Origin: Clostridia bacterium
Lineage (GTDB): Bacteria > Bacillota > Clostridia > Christensenellales > Aristaeellaceae
DNA length: 35,180 nt
Direction: 5' to 3'
Assembly (NCBI GenBank): GCA_017516305.1
Contig: JAFXDB010000099.1
Location: forward strand, 1 to 35,180
This document shows, piece by piece, positions 24,119 through 31,055 of the stretch. The notes under the pieces were generated by a model, which was given only the letters and a program-made list of their open reading frames with translations, did no database searches and had not been told where the DNA came from. The translations under genes and the position numbers were made by a program. Within the stretch, counting starts at the first letter, position 1. Each line of letters opens with the position of its first letter.

Positions 24119-24161
24119 GGCTCCCTCCTGAGGAAGCTGTCAGCGCAGCTGACTGAGGGAG
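24119..24161 (-). repeat. Single copy of the dispersed hairpin repeat
   Basis: On the minus strand: CTCCCTCAGTCAGC, TGCGCTGACAGCTTCC, TCAGGAGGGAGCC. It is intermediate between the CCCCCC version (7551-7714) and the CCCTCGG version inside the oxidoreductase gene. Confidence 0.88.
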
Positions 24162-24214
24162 TTCCTCCCGGTGAAGCGGATTTCCCGCAGAGGTACGCAC
24201 AGCCGAGGCCGGGC

Positions 24215-24233
24215 GGGCGAGCGATGCTCGCCC
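24215..24233. repeat. Perfect palindromic element
   Basis: An 8-bp stem GGGCGAGC / GCTCGCCC with a 3-base loop and no T run on either side, so it is not a terminator. Confidence 0.7.
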
Positions 24234-24509
24234 CTACGGTTGCCGGAGGGTGGAATTTGCCGCTGGAGCGCACCGGGACATGAGGCCCCTACGGCAGTAT
24301 GGTGCATGACGGGCGGCAAGCCCCTCCCCCCATGGATTTGATACGGCAATGGGCTGATGGGGCTGTATACGCGGCGGCGGTACTTCTGATTCTTGCCCCA
24401 CGACTAATTCCTCCCCGGAAAGAGGGGTTCCCGCCCCGGACGGCGAATATTCCATATACCGGGCGTTATGCTTGCCCGGCTGACAATGCACACAACGAGG
24501 TCTGTATAT

Positions 24510-25901
24510 ATGAACGAAGCAAAGAAGATCGGCATCCTGGGCGCGGGCACCTGGGGCGTGGCCCTGGCGCGCTTGCTGGAGCGCAACGGGCATGCCGTCA
24601 CCGTGTGGTCGAAGTTCCAGGCGGAGGTGGACAGCCTGAATCAGAACCGCGTCCACCCCAATCTGCCGGGGCTGGTCATTGCCGATGACATTGCCTTCAC
24701 CACCGATATGGAAAATGTCTGCCGGGACAAGGACATCCTGCTCTTTGCCGTACCGTCGGTGTTTGTGCGCTCCACGACGGCGTTGGCGGCGCCCTTCATC
24801 CCCGACGGGCAGGTGATCGTGGACGTGGCCAAGGGCATCGAGCCGGATTCCCTCATGACCATGACCGAGGTCATCATGGACGCCCTGGGCCAGGATGACC
24901 GGCATGAGCATGTGAAGCTGGTGGCCCTGTCCGGTCCCACCCATGCCGAGGAGGTCGCGCTGGACATGCCCACCTCCATCGTGTCCGCCTGTGAGGACAT
25001 GGAGGTGGCGGAGCTGGTGCAGGATGTGTTCATGGACTCCTGCATGCGCACCTACACCAACGGCGACGTCCTGGGCGTGGAGCTGTGCGGCGCGCTGAAG
25101 AACATCGTGGCCCTGGCGGCGGGCATCTCCACCGGCCTGGGCTTCGGCGACAACGCCAAGGCGGCCCTCATCACCCGCGGCATGGCGGAGATCACCCGCC
25201 TGGGCCTGGCTATGGGCTGCTCGGAGCAGACCTTCTTCGGCCTGGCGGGCATCGGCGACCTGATCGTCACCGCCACCTCGCCCCACAGCCGCAACAACCG
25301 CTGCGGCATGCTGCTGGGTCAGGGGATGAAGCCGGAGGACGCCATCCGCGAGGTCGGCATGGTGGTGGAGGGCGTCAATGCCCTGCCGGCCGCCATGCAG
25401 CTGGCGGAGCGTCATGGGGTGGACATGCCCATCGTCAGCGGCGTGAACGCCGTGGTGCAGGGCGTCATGAGCCCGAAGGAGATGGCCCTGGCCCTGATGA
25501 CCCGCGACAAGACCAGCGAGGTCAACCAGAACGAAATGAACGTGCGCTTCGAGAGTGCGCTGATGCGCCGCCGCATGCACGGCGAGACCCGCCGCGTGCT
25601 GGTGGGCGGCACCTTCCCGATGCTGACCCACGAGGAGATCATGTGGCTGAAAAACGCCAAGGCCCAGGGCACCTGGCTGGCCGTGGCCCTGGTGGACGAC
25701 GGCGACGCGGAGAAGTTTGCCGGGCGCAAGGCCAGCCTGCGGGCCCTGAGGTGCGTGGATCGCGTCATTCCCGTGCGGGACTGGGACGACCTGACCGATG
25801 CAGTGCGCAACCTGCGCATCGACCTGATCGTTGCCCGGCCTCATCAGGCGGAGCAGTTTGCAGAGCAGCCCGGACTGCACGCAGAGGTTGTGACGCTGTA
25901 A
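24510..25901 (+). CDS. gpsA: GpsA glycerol-3-phosphate dehydrogenase fused to a cytidylyltransferase-like domain
   Basis: A 463-residue fusion. Residues 1 to about 340 are a full NAD(P)-dependent glycerol-3-phosphate dehydrogenase, making G3P for phospholipids: GILGAGTWG (nucleotide fold), VDVAKGIE, LSGPTHAEEV, the catalytic lysine region VELCGALKNIVALAAG, GLAGIGDLIVTATSP and SRNNRCG. Residues about 361-463 (RRVLVGGTF through RCVDRVIPV) resemble glycerol-3-phosphate cytidylyltransferases (TagD type), but the catalytic HxGH is replaced by THEE (373-376), and the C-terminal RTSSTT-type motif is absent. The second domain is therefore probably not catalytic. ATG 24510 has a weak GAGG site; the upstream frame is not conserved sequence. 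Confidence 0.9.
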   Translation: MNEAKKIGILGAGTWGVALARLLERNGHAVTVWSKFQAEVDSLNQNRVHPNLPGLVIADDIAFTTDMENVCRDKDILLFAVPSVFVRSTTALAAPFIPDGQVIVDVAKGIEPDSLMTMTEVIMDALGQDDRHEHVKLVALSGPTHAEEVALDMPTSIVSACEDMEVAELVQDVFMDSCMRTYTNGDVLGVELCGALKNIVALAAGISTGLGFGDNAKAALITRGMAEITRLGLAMGCSEQTFFGLAGIGDLIVTATSPHSRNNRCGMLLGQGMKPEDAIREVGMVVEGVNALPAAMQLAERHGVDMPIVSGVNAVVQGVMSPKEMALALMTRDKTSEVNQNEMNVRFESALMRRRMHGETRRVLVGGTFPMLTHEEIMWLKNAKAQGTWLAVALVDDGDAEKFAGRKASLRALRCVDRVIPVRDWDDLTDAVRNLRIDLIVARPHQAEQFAEQPGLHAEVVTL

Positions 25902-25910
25902 TGGCATATG

Positions 25911-25952
25911 CAAAACTCCCCGGCACAGCTGCGTTTGTGCCGGGGAGTTTTG
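25911..25952. terminator. Bidirectional terminator
   Basis: A perfect 17-bp stem (25911-25927 with 25936-25952) with A and T runs at its base, between convergent genes. It serves both the gpsA fusion and the minus-strand gene. Confidence 0.95.
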
Positions 25953-25959
25953 CGCTGCC

Positions 25960-26394
25960 TCACAGGTAGATGCGGATGTCGATGGCCAGCTTCTGCTCCA
26001 GGTCGATGAGCTTCTTCGTCAGCTCCTTGGCCCTCTCGTCGGCGGCCTTGTACTCGTTGAGGTACTTGTGCAGGGACTTGACGCCCATGTTGCAGCCGTC
26101 GGTCATCAGGTCGGCGATGGTCTGGTCGCTGGGATCGACCATGAGCATGGCGTTGGTCTTCAGCCAGGACATGCCCTTGGCCATGGGCGCGGGTTCCTTG
26201 CCGCCGTCGTGGAAGCGGTGGAGCTCCGCCTGGATCTCCCTGTCCAGCTCGTCATGGTGGTGGCGGCTGTCCACCAGCACCTGGCGGAAGCGCTCGTCAT
26301 GGATGCGCTCCACCACGCTTTCGATGGAGCTGACGCCCATTTTGACCCCTGCGTCGCATTCCCGTAGCAGACGGATGGTATCCTGTTCAATCAT
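25960..26394 (-). CDS. Ferritin-like four-helix bundle protein (DUF2383-like)
   Basis: A 144-residue all-helical protein. The pattern of CDAGVKMGVSSIESVVERI, then HHHDELDREIQAELHRF, CNMGVKSLHKYLNEY and ELTKKLIDLEQKLAIDI suggests a four-helix bundle like PA2169/DUF2383 ferritin-like proteins. The His/Glu/Asp cluster could bind metal, but this is inferred. The start ATG 26394 follows GGGAGGGA at 7 bases; an upstream in-frame ATG (26421) overlaps that site. It is 47 bases downstream of yitT on the same strand, probably in one operon. Confidence 0.72.
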   Translation of the reverse strand: MIEQDTIRLLRECDAGVKMGVSSIESVVERIHDERFRQVLVDSRHHHDELDREIQAELHRFHDGGKEPAPMAKGMSWLKTNAMLMVDPSDQTIADLMTDGCNMGVKSLHKYLNEYKAADERAKELTKKLIDLEQKLAIDIRIYL

Positions 26395-26441
26395 GAAAAA
26401 ATCCCTCCCTTTGCACTTCATTGTGTCCGGGAGGGAAGGGA

Positions 26442-27308
26442 TTATGCGCGCTTCTTGGGCGTGTAGCTGACCTCGCTGACGGAATAGACCGTCACGAAGG
26501 CTTTGGGATCCACCCGGCGGACATAGTCCATCAGCAGGCGGTACTCCTGCTTGTCCACGATGGTGATGATCTCCTTGCGCACCACGTTATCGTAGGCGCC
26601 GATGGTGTTGCTGAGGCTGGCGCCGGAGTGCAGGTCGTACAGGATGTAATGCACGATGTCATCCACCCTGGGGGAGAGGATGCACACGCGCCGCTTGATG
26701 TTCAGGCCGAAGATGAAGTGATCCACTACCAGGCCGCCGAAATAGGTGCCCAGCAGGCTCAGCACCACGATCTTCGGGTCTGCGCCGGGATTGAGCGCGG
26801 AGCCCGCCGCCACCACCATGCCGGAAAGGGACATGGCTGCTCCCAGATCCATCCGCAGGTATTTGTTCATGATCTTTGCCACGATGTCCAGGCCGCCGGA
26901 GGAGGCGTTGCAGCTGAACAGGAAGGACAGGCCCACGCCCACCACCAGGATGTAGCAGACCATGTCCAGCGCGGGATCGGCGGTGATGGACTGGAAATCC
27001 GGGAAAACGATCTCGAACACAGCGATGATCAGGGGCATCAGGATGGCGCAGTAGACGGTTTTTGCACCGAACTCCGGGCCGACGAGGAGGAAGCCGATGA
27101 TCAGCAGGACGATGTTGAGCGCCAGCAGGATGGTGGACATGGGCAGGGGGATGAAGTTGGCCAGGATCATGGCCAGGGCAGCGCCGCTGCCGATGGAGAT
27201 CTGGCTGGGCTGCATGAAGAAGTAGACGGCCACGGCCACGATGAAGGTACCCGCGTGGATGGCCAGGAGCTCCTTGAGGGAGATTTTTGCAAACAGCTTC
27301 TTGAGCAT
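26442..27308 (-). CDS. YitT-family membrane protein with DUF2179 domain
   Basis: A 288-residue protein. Residues about 10-190 contain five or six membrane segments of the YitT/DUF161 type, with the motifs GSGAALAMILANF and FSCNASSGGLDIVAKIMNKY. Residues about 205-280 form the cytoplasmic DUF2179 ferredoxin-like domain (HYILYDLHSGASLSNTIGAYDN, VVRKEIITIVDKQEY). Family members are common in Firmicutes, with no settled transport substrate. The start at 27308 is followed directly by a conserved amphipathic helix. No good promoter is visible close by. Confidence 0.92.
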   Translation of the reverse strand: MLKKLFAKISLKELLAIHAGTFIVAVAVYFFMQPSQISIGSGAALAMILANFIPLPMSTILLALNIVLLIIGFLLVGPEFGAKTVYCAILMPLIIAVFEIVFPDFQSITADPALDMVCYILVVGVGLSFLFSCNASSGGLDIVAKIMNKYLRMDLGAAMSLSGMVVAAGSALNPGADPKIVVLSLLGTYFGGLVVDHFIFGLNIKRRVCILSPRVDDIVHYILYDLHSGASLSNTIGAYDNVVRKEIITIVDKQEYRLLMDYVRRVDPKAFVTVYSVSEVSYTPKKRA

Positions 27309-27495
27309 TGTTCAGAACCTCGCAGGACAGATTGCGTTACTAATAATACCACGCAAAGGGACGTTTTCCTGCCGGATGCGCGAAAAAATGGGCTCTTCAC
27401 GGAAAGTTGGGGAATGGTTTGTTTGATATGGCGCAGACACCTTCAACTCCATTGCGGCTGCATCAGAGCCTCAAAGAGGAAGATGCGGCGTCTTT

Positions 27496-27541
27496 GCGGA
27501 GGGTTGCGCCCTCGTTCTTATTTATTCAAGCAACCCTCCGC
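27496..27541. repeat. Inverted repeat with T-rich loop
   Basis: Perfect 12-bp arms with a 22-base loop containing TTCTTATTTATTC. It is not followed by a T run. Confidence 0.75.
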
Positions 27542-27600
27542 AACGTCGCCGCCCCGATATGCAGCCGCCTTTCCATCGCCTCAGGGGCAGGAGGGGGACG

Positions 27601-27629
27601 GGGGGAAAAGCTCCGTTAGCTTTTCCCCC
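27601..27629. repeat. Inverted repeat GGGGGAAAAGCT
   Basis: Perfect 12-bp arms with the 5-base loop CCGTT, followed by a second GCGCC/GGCGC-rich fold. Possible dispersed element. Confidence 0.75.
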
Positions 27630-27732
27630 AGCGCCTTTGCGCCGCTTGCGGCGGGCGAAAGCGGCTTCCTACTTACATTGTTGGTCTTTCCCTAAGAAAA
27701 CGTGAAGAACCAAAAAATGACGGCATTCATGC

Positions 27733-27761
27733 TTGTAAAAAGCGGGCGTGTGTGTTACACT
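27733..27761 (+). promoter_or_regulatory. Promoter for the exported paralog pair
   Basis: TTGTAA (27733-27738), 17-base spacer, TACACT (27756-27761), 66 bases before ATG 27828. Confidence 0.65.
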
Positions 27762-27827
27762 GAAGGAAAGCGGAGGTTCAATGCCTCCTGACCTGTGAAA
27801 CGGATATACAATAAAGGAAGATGAACG

Positions 27828-28520
27828 ATGAGGAAGCTGCTGCTGGTGTTGTGCCTGCTGCTGCTGCCGACGCTGGCGCTGGCCGGCGGGCTGAGCGGTC
27901 TGCTGGGCACATCCGCGCCGGTGCCGGATCCGGCGGATATCATCGGCTATGCGCCCACCTTCTTTGAGGAAGAGGTGCTGTGCCAGGGGGTGATGTACAC
28001 CTCCTTCGCCTACCCGATGCCGGAGGACATGGACGCTTTCATGGCGGAATATGCCGCCCTTGCGGCGTCGGCGGGGTATACCGTCACGCCCTCGACCCTG
28101 CCGACGGACAACGGCAAGCAGGGGCCCTTCGCCTGGTGCGTCAGCGCCGGTGCGCGCCATGCCTGGCTGGTGCCGGATCACATGGGCTGCCTGCTGCTGA
28201 TGGTCAACAACGACCTGGCCTTTGCCCACATGCCCACGCCCGTGCCGACCGCGCCGCCCACCCCCGCGCCCACGGAATATGTCGCGCCGTCGTATTCCAA
28301 TGACGGAGCTTCCTATCCGGGCGACGTCCCCGGTCGCCATGTGGAGTATGAGACGGTGAAGGTGGACTGCCCCGGCTGCGTCGGCGGCAGGTGCAGCGTC
28401 TGCAACGGAACCGGTACATACCGCATGTACGGCGAAGCCGTGCCCTGCGACCGGTACTGCTCGGCCTGTGACGGCCTGGGATATATCATTCAGGAAAAGC
28501 CGGTCTGGGTCTACGACTGA
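27828..28520 (+). CDS. Exported protein with cysteine-rich zinc-finger-like tail
   Basis: A 230-residue protein with a signal peptide (MRKLLLVLCLLLLPTLALAGG). Residues about 20-140 form a domain shared with the next gene product (SGLLG, PVPDP, then MPEDMDAFMAEYAALAASAGY). A Pro/Thr/Ala linker follows (PTPVPTAPPTPAPTE), then a DnaJ-like cysteine-rich segment with CPGCVGG, CSVCNGTG, and CSACDGLG motifs (about 180-222), which could bind zinc or act in thiol exchange. Function unknown. AAAGGAAG precedes ATG 27828. The next gene starts 67 bases later on the same strand. Confidence 0.8.
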   Translation: MRKLLLVLCLLLLPTLALAGGLSGLLGTSAPVPDPADIIGYAPTFFEEEVLCQGVMYTSFAYPMPEDMDAFMAEYAALAASAGYTVTPSTLPTDNGKQGPFAWCVSAGARHAWLVPDHMGCLLLMVNNDLAFAHMPTPVPTAPPTPAPTEYVAPSYSNDGASYPGDVPGRHVEYETVKVDCPGCVGGRCSVCNGTGTYRMYGEAVPCDRYCSACDGLGYIIQEKPVWVYD

Positions 28521-28587
28521 CCGGCACAGAATGTCTGTGATCGTCCGACCCGAAGCGGACGTGACATAGAAAAACAGGAGGTACACG

Positions 28588-29436
28588 ATGATGAAGAGAT
28601 TCCTTGCGCTGATCCTTGCGGTGCTGCTGATGGCGGCGTGTACTACGGCCTCCGCCTCGGGCCTTGCGGGCCTGCTGGGCGGTACGACGACGGCCCAGCC
28701 CGTGCCCGACCCGGTGAAGGTGACGGGCGCTTACGGCTCCCTGCTGGCGGAGAATTACCAGTTTTCCGCCGACTACCTGTGTGACGCCTATGTCTACGCA
28801 AAGCCGGACGATGTGCGCGAATTCGTCAACATGTACACCGTCAGCTGCCGCCAGGCGGGCTACTCCGTGACCGCTGCCACCATCGACGGTGCCCAGGCCT
28901 ATACCATCCAGCGCGGCGACGGCAGCTATGCCTGCCTGTTCCCGGATTACGGCGGCCAGATGCTGCTGCTGATCCAGAAGGGCATGACCTTTGAGCTTCA
29001 GAGCCGCACGAATTACGCCACCATCATCTACAACAACCTCGCCTATGAGCTGGAGATGTGGAGCGCGGAGGAGTGGCTCTGGTTTGACGCCTGGAACCTG
29101 TACTTCAAGTGCGACCGCGGCGTGATCAAGTACATCCAGATCACCCTGCCCCGTGCTGCCGTCTCCGGCGATGAGTACTATGTCTCCGGTAAAGACCATG
29201 TGGAGGGCTTCTCCCTCATGCTGGACATGGAGAAGGAGCTGCTGGGCATCAATGCGCCCCTGTTCGGCGTGCGATCGGACGCGATTGAGAATTCCCGCGA
29301 CTATGCCCATGTGGTCGTCCACACCGTGCGCGATGTGGAGGGCGGCGTGCTGATCGAGGGCGAGTTCAACGGCTCCTTCGACAAGGGGACCATCATCATT
29401 GAGGACTTCATCTTCAGCGCCATCGTCGAGAAATGA
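28588..29436 (+). CDS. Exported paralog of the preceding protein
   Basis: A 282-residue protein with a signal peptide ending in a lipobox-like LMAACT (C18) or cleaved at ASASG. The first about 130 residues match the preceding product: SGLAGLLG, PVPDP, VREFVNMYTVSCRQAGYSVT, then LFPDYGGQMLLLIQKGMTFEL. The second half is different, a beta-rich domain (residues about 145-280) with WLWFDAWNLYFKC and GTIIIEDFIFSAI. No known family is recognised. AGGAGG lies 8-11 bases before ATG 28588/28591. A terminator follows. Confidence 0.8.
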   Translation: MMKRFLALILAVLLMAACTTASASGLAGLLGGTTTAQPVPDPVKVTGAYGSLLAENYQFSADYLCDAYVYAKPDDVREFVNMYTVSCRQAGYSVTAATIDGAQAYTIQRGDGSYACLFPDYGGQMLLLIQKGMTFELQSRTNYATIIYNNLAYELEMWSAEEWLWFDAWNLYFKCDRGVIKYIQITLPRAAVSGDEYYVSGKDHVEGFSLMLDMEKELLGINAPLFGVRSDAIENSRDYAHVVVHTVRDVEGGVLIEGEFNGSFDKGTIIIEDFIFSAIVEK

Positions 29437-29445
29437 CCTGTTTCG

Positions 29446-29473
29446 GCCGCTTCCGCAGGGGAGCGGCTGTTTT
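29446..29473 (+). terminator. Terminator after the paralog pair
   Basis: GCCGCTT (29446-29452) pairs with GAGCGGC (29461-29467), followed by TGTTTT. Confidence 0.7.
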
Positions 29474-29488
29474 CCGGCGCAGAATGGT

Positions 29489-29517
29489 GTTTCGGCGGCA
29501 GTGGAACGCGGTATAAT
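29489..29517 (+). promoter_or_regulatory. Promoter for the Trx-TrxR fusion
   Basis: TATAAT at 29512-29517 with a poor -35 (GTTTCG, 17-base spacer). It lies 34 bases before ATG 29552. Confidence 0.5.
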
Positions 29518-29551
29518 CAAAGCAGGAAGCCTGTGAAGGGAGAGGAAGAAT

Positions 29552-30817
29552 ATGGCTGCGAGGAATATCACGGAGCAGCAGCTGCATGAGCTGCTGACAG
29601 GTCATCACATGGTGCTGGTGGACTTCTGGGCCCCCTGGTGCGGGGACTGCCGCAGGATTGCCGGGGCCTATGATGACATTGCCGCGGAATATGCGGATGT
29701 GCTGACGACGGTGAAGGTGAACGTGGACGAGTTTGAGGGCATCCGGGAACGGGAGGAGATCCGCCGTATCCCGACCCTGCGCCTCTACCGGGACGGCGAG
29801 GCCCTGGGGCAGATCGTGGAGCCCCCGGCCTGGGCGGATATCGACGCCTTCCTCGCTGACTTCCTTCCCCGGGAGGCGAAGGGTGAGCAGGAGAACATGG
29901 TGGAGGCAGTGCATGACATGGTCATCATCGGCGGTGGCCCCGGCGGCTGCACGGCGGCGCTGTATGCGGCCCGCGCCGGGCTGGATGTGCTGCTAGTGGA
30001 GCGCATGTCCGCCGGAGGACAGATGGCCCTGACGCAGCAGATCGACAACTACCCCGGCTTCCCCGAGGGCATCGACGGCCTGACCCTGGGGCAGCAGATG
30101 CATCAGCAGGCCATGCGCTTCGGCGCAAAGACGCTCAATGCCCGGGTCACACGCATTGACCTGGCGGCGACGCCGAAGGTGGTCGGGACAACGGAGGGTG
30201 TGCTCCATGCCCGTACGGTGGTGCTTGCCACGGGCGCCGACCCGCGCCGCCTGGGCCTGCCGGAGGAAGCGTCGCTTCTGGGCCGGGGCGTGGCATACTG
30301 CGCGGCCTGCGACGGTATGTTCTATAAAGGACAGACGGTGGTGGTGGTGGGCAGCGGCAATTCTGCGGCGGCGGATGCGCTGCTGCTCAGCCGCGTTGCC
30401 CGCAGGGTGATCGTGGTGCATCGCCGCGACAGCCTGCGCGCCACGAAGGTCTATCATGACCCGCTGATGAATGCCCCGAATGTGGAATTCCGCTGGAACA
30501 GCGTGGTGGAGGAGATCCTGCATGACGATCTGGTGACCGGCGTGCGCCTGCGGAATGTGGTCACGGGAGAAGTGGCAGACGTTGCCTGCCAGGGCGTGTT
30601 TGTTAGCATCGGCCGCCAGCCTGTCACGGCGCTGGCCGAGGGTCAGCTGACCCTTCAGGATGGCTACATCGTCGCCGACGAAAGCACCTGCACCTCCGTC
30701 CCCGGCGTGTTTGCCGTGGGCGATGTGCGCACCAAGGCGGTGCGGCAGGTGGTCACCGCCGTGGCTGACGGCGCTGTGGCGGTTCACATGGCGGAGGAGT
30801 ATCTGGCCGGACGCTGA
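29552..30817 (+). CDS. Thioredoxin - thioredoxin reductase fusion
   Basis: A 421-residue fusion with thioredoxin at the N-terminus (about 1-105; WAPWCGDC, C30 and C33; cis-Pro in RRIPTLRLY) and a flavin thioredoxin reductase (about 120-421): FAD loop MVIIGGGPGG, redox motif C250-A-A-C253 in YCAACDG, NADP loop VVVGSGNSAAADALLLS, HRRD segment and FAVGDVR at the FAD end. It should pass electrons from NADPH through FAD to its own thioredoxin and then to proteins, in the cytoplasm. WCGDC and CAAC both differ from the usual WCGPC and CATC. The known mycobacterial fusion has the opposite domain order. Single-gene unit with promoter and terminator. Confidence 0.93.
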   Translation: MAARNITEQQLHELLTGHHMVLVDFWAPWCGDCRRIAGAYDDIAAEYADVLTTVKVNVDEFEGIREREEIRRIPTLRLYRDGEALGQIVEPPAWADIDAFLADFLPREAKGEQENMVEAVHDMVIIGGGPGGCTAALYAARAGLDVLLVERMSAGGQMALTQQIDNYPGFPEGIDGLTLGQQMHQQAMRFGAKTLNARVTRIDLAATPKVVGTTEGVLHARTVVLATGADPRRLGLPEEASLLGRGVAYCAACDGMFYKGQTVVVVGSGNSAAADALLLSRVARRVIVVHRRDSLRATKVYHDPLMNAPNVEFRWNSVVEEILHDDLVTGVRLRNVVTGEVADVACQGVFVSIGRQPVTALAEGQLTLQDGYIVADESTCTSVPGVFAVGDVRTKAVRQVVTAVADGAVAVHMAEEYLAGR

Positions 30818-30833
30818 TCCGGCGGCACACAAC

Positions 30834-30870
30834 AAGGTCGTCCCATCCGTACCGGACGGGGCGGCCTTTT
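30834..30870 (+). terminator. Terminator after the Trx-TrxR gene
   Basis: A 16-bp imperfect stem (30834-30849 with 30853-30868) with a 3-base loop, ending in CCTTTT. Confidence 0.85.
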
Positions 30871-30935
30871 CATTGGAAGCCGGACCATCCATCTGCGCCG
30901 GAGATTCCGGCATGCCGGCCGCTGTGGGAGAATAC

Positions 30936-30966
30936 AAAAGAGCCGCGAACATCACGTTCACGGCTC
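30936..30966 (-). terminator. Terminator of the minus-strand operon
   Basis: On the minus strand GAGCCGTGAAC pairs with GTTCGCGGCTC (plus 30940-30950 with 30956-30966), followed by TTTTG. Confidence 0.85.
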
Positions 30967-31055
30967 TGTGCACGCCCGACGGGACAGGTATGGAAGTCAT
31001 GCTCATGAAGCAGCAGATCGGCAGGGGCTGCGATGTGGATTGCCGTGTCCTCCGC

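Larger units (their letters stand above)
23984..24509. other. Repeat-rich intergenic region
   Basis: No gene is seen. It contains a dispersed hairpin repeat copy (24119-24161), a perfect palindrome GGGCGAGC-GAT-GCTCGCCC (24215-24233) followed by CCTACGG, and a second GCCCCTACGG (24285-24294). These resemble short interspersed sequences scattered between genes of GC-rich gut Clostridia. I see no clear promoter for the next gene. Confidence 0.55.
27309..27827. other. Intergenic region with two large hairpins
   Basis: No gene is seen. It contains a 12-bp perfect stem GCGGAGGGTTGC / GCAACCCTCCGC (27496-27507 with 27530-27541) around a T-rich 22-base loop, and a second 12-bp perfect stem GGGGGAAAAGCT / AGCTTTTCCCCC (27601-27612 with 27618-27629). 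Neither has a following T run on either strand. The promoter of the next gene is at 27733-27761. Confidence 0.6.

Noticed and set aside
26421..27695. A 424-codon plus-strand frame
   Set aside because: It is antisense to yitT, which has clear membrane segments and domain motifs, and then runs into hairpin-rich intergenic DNA.
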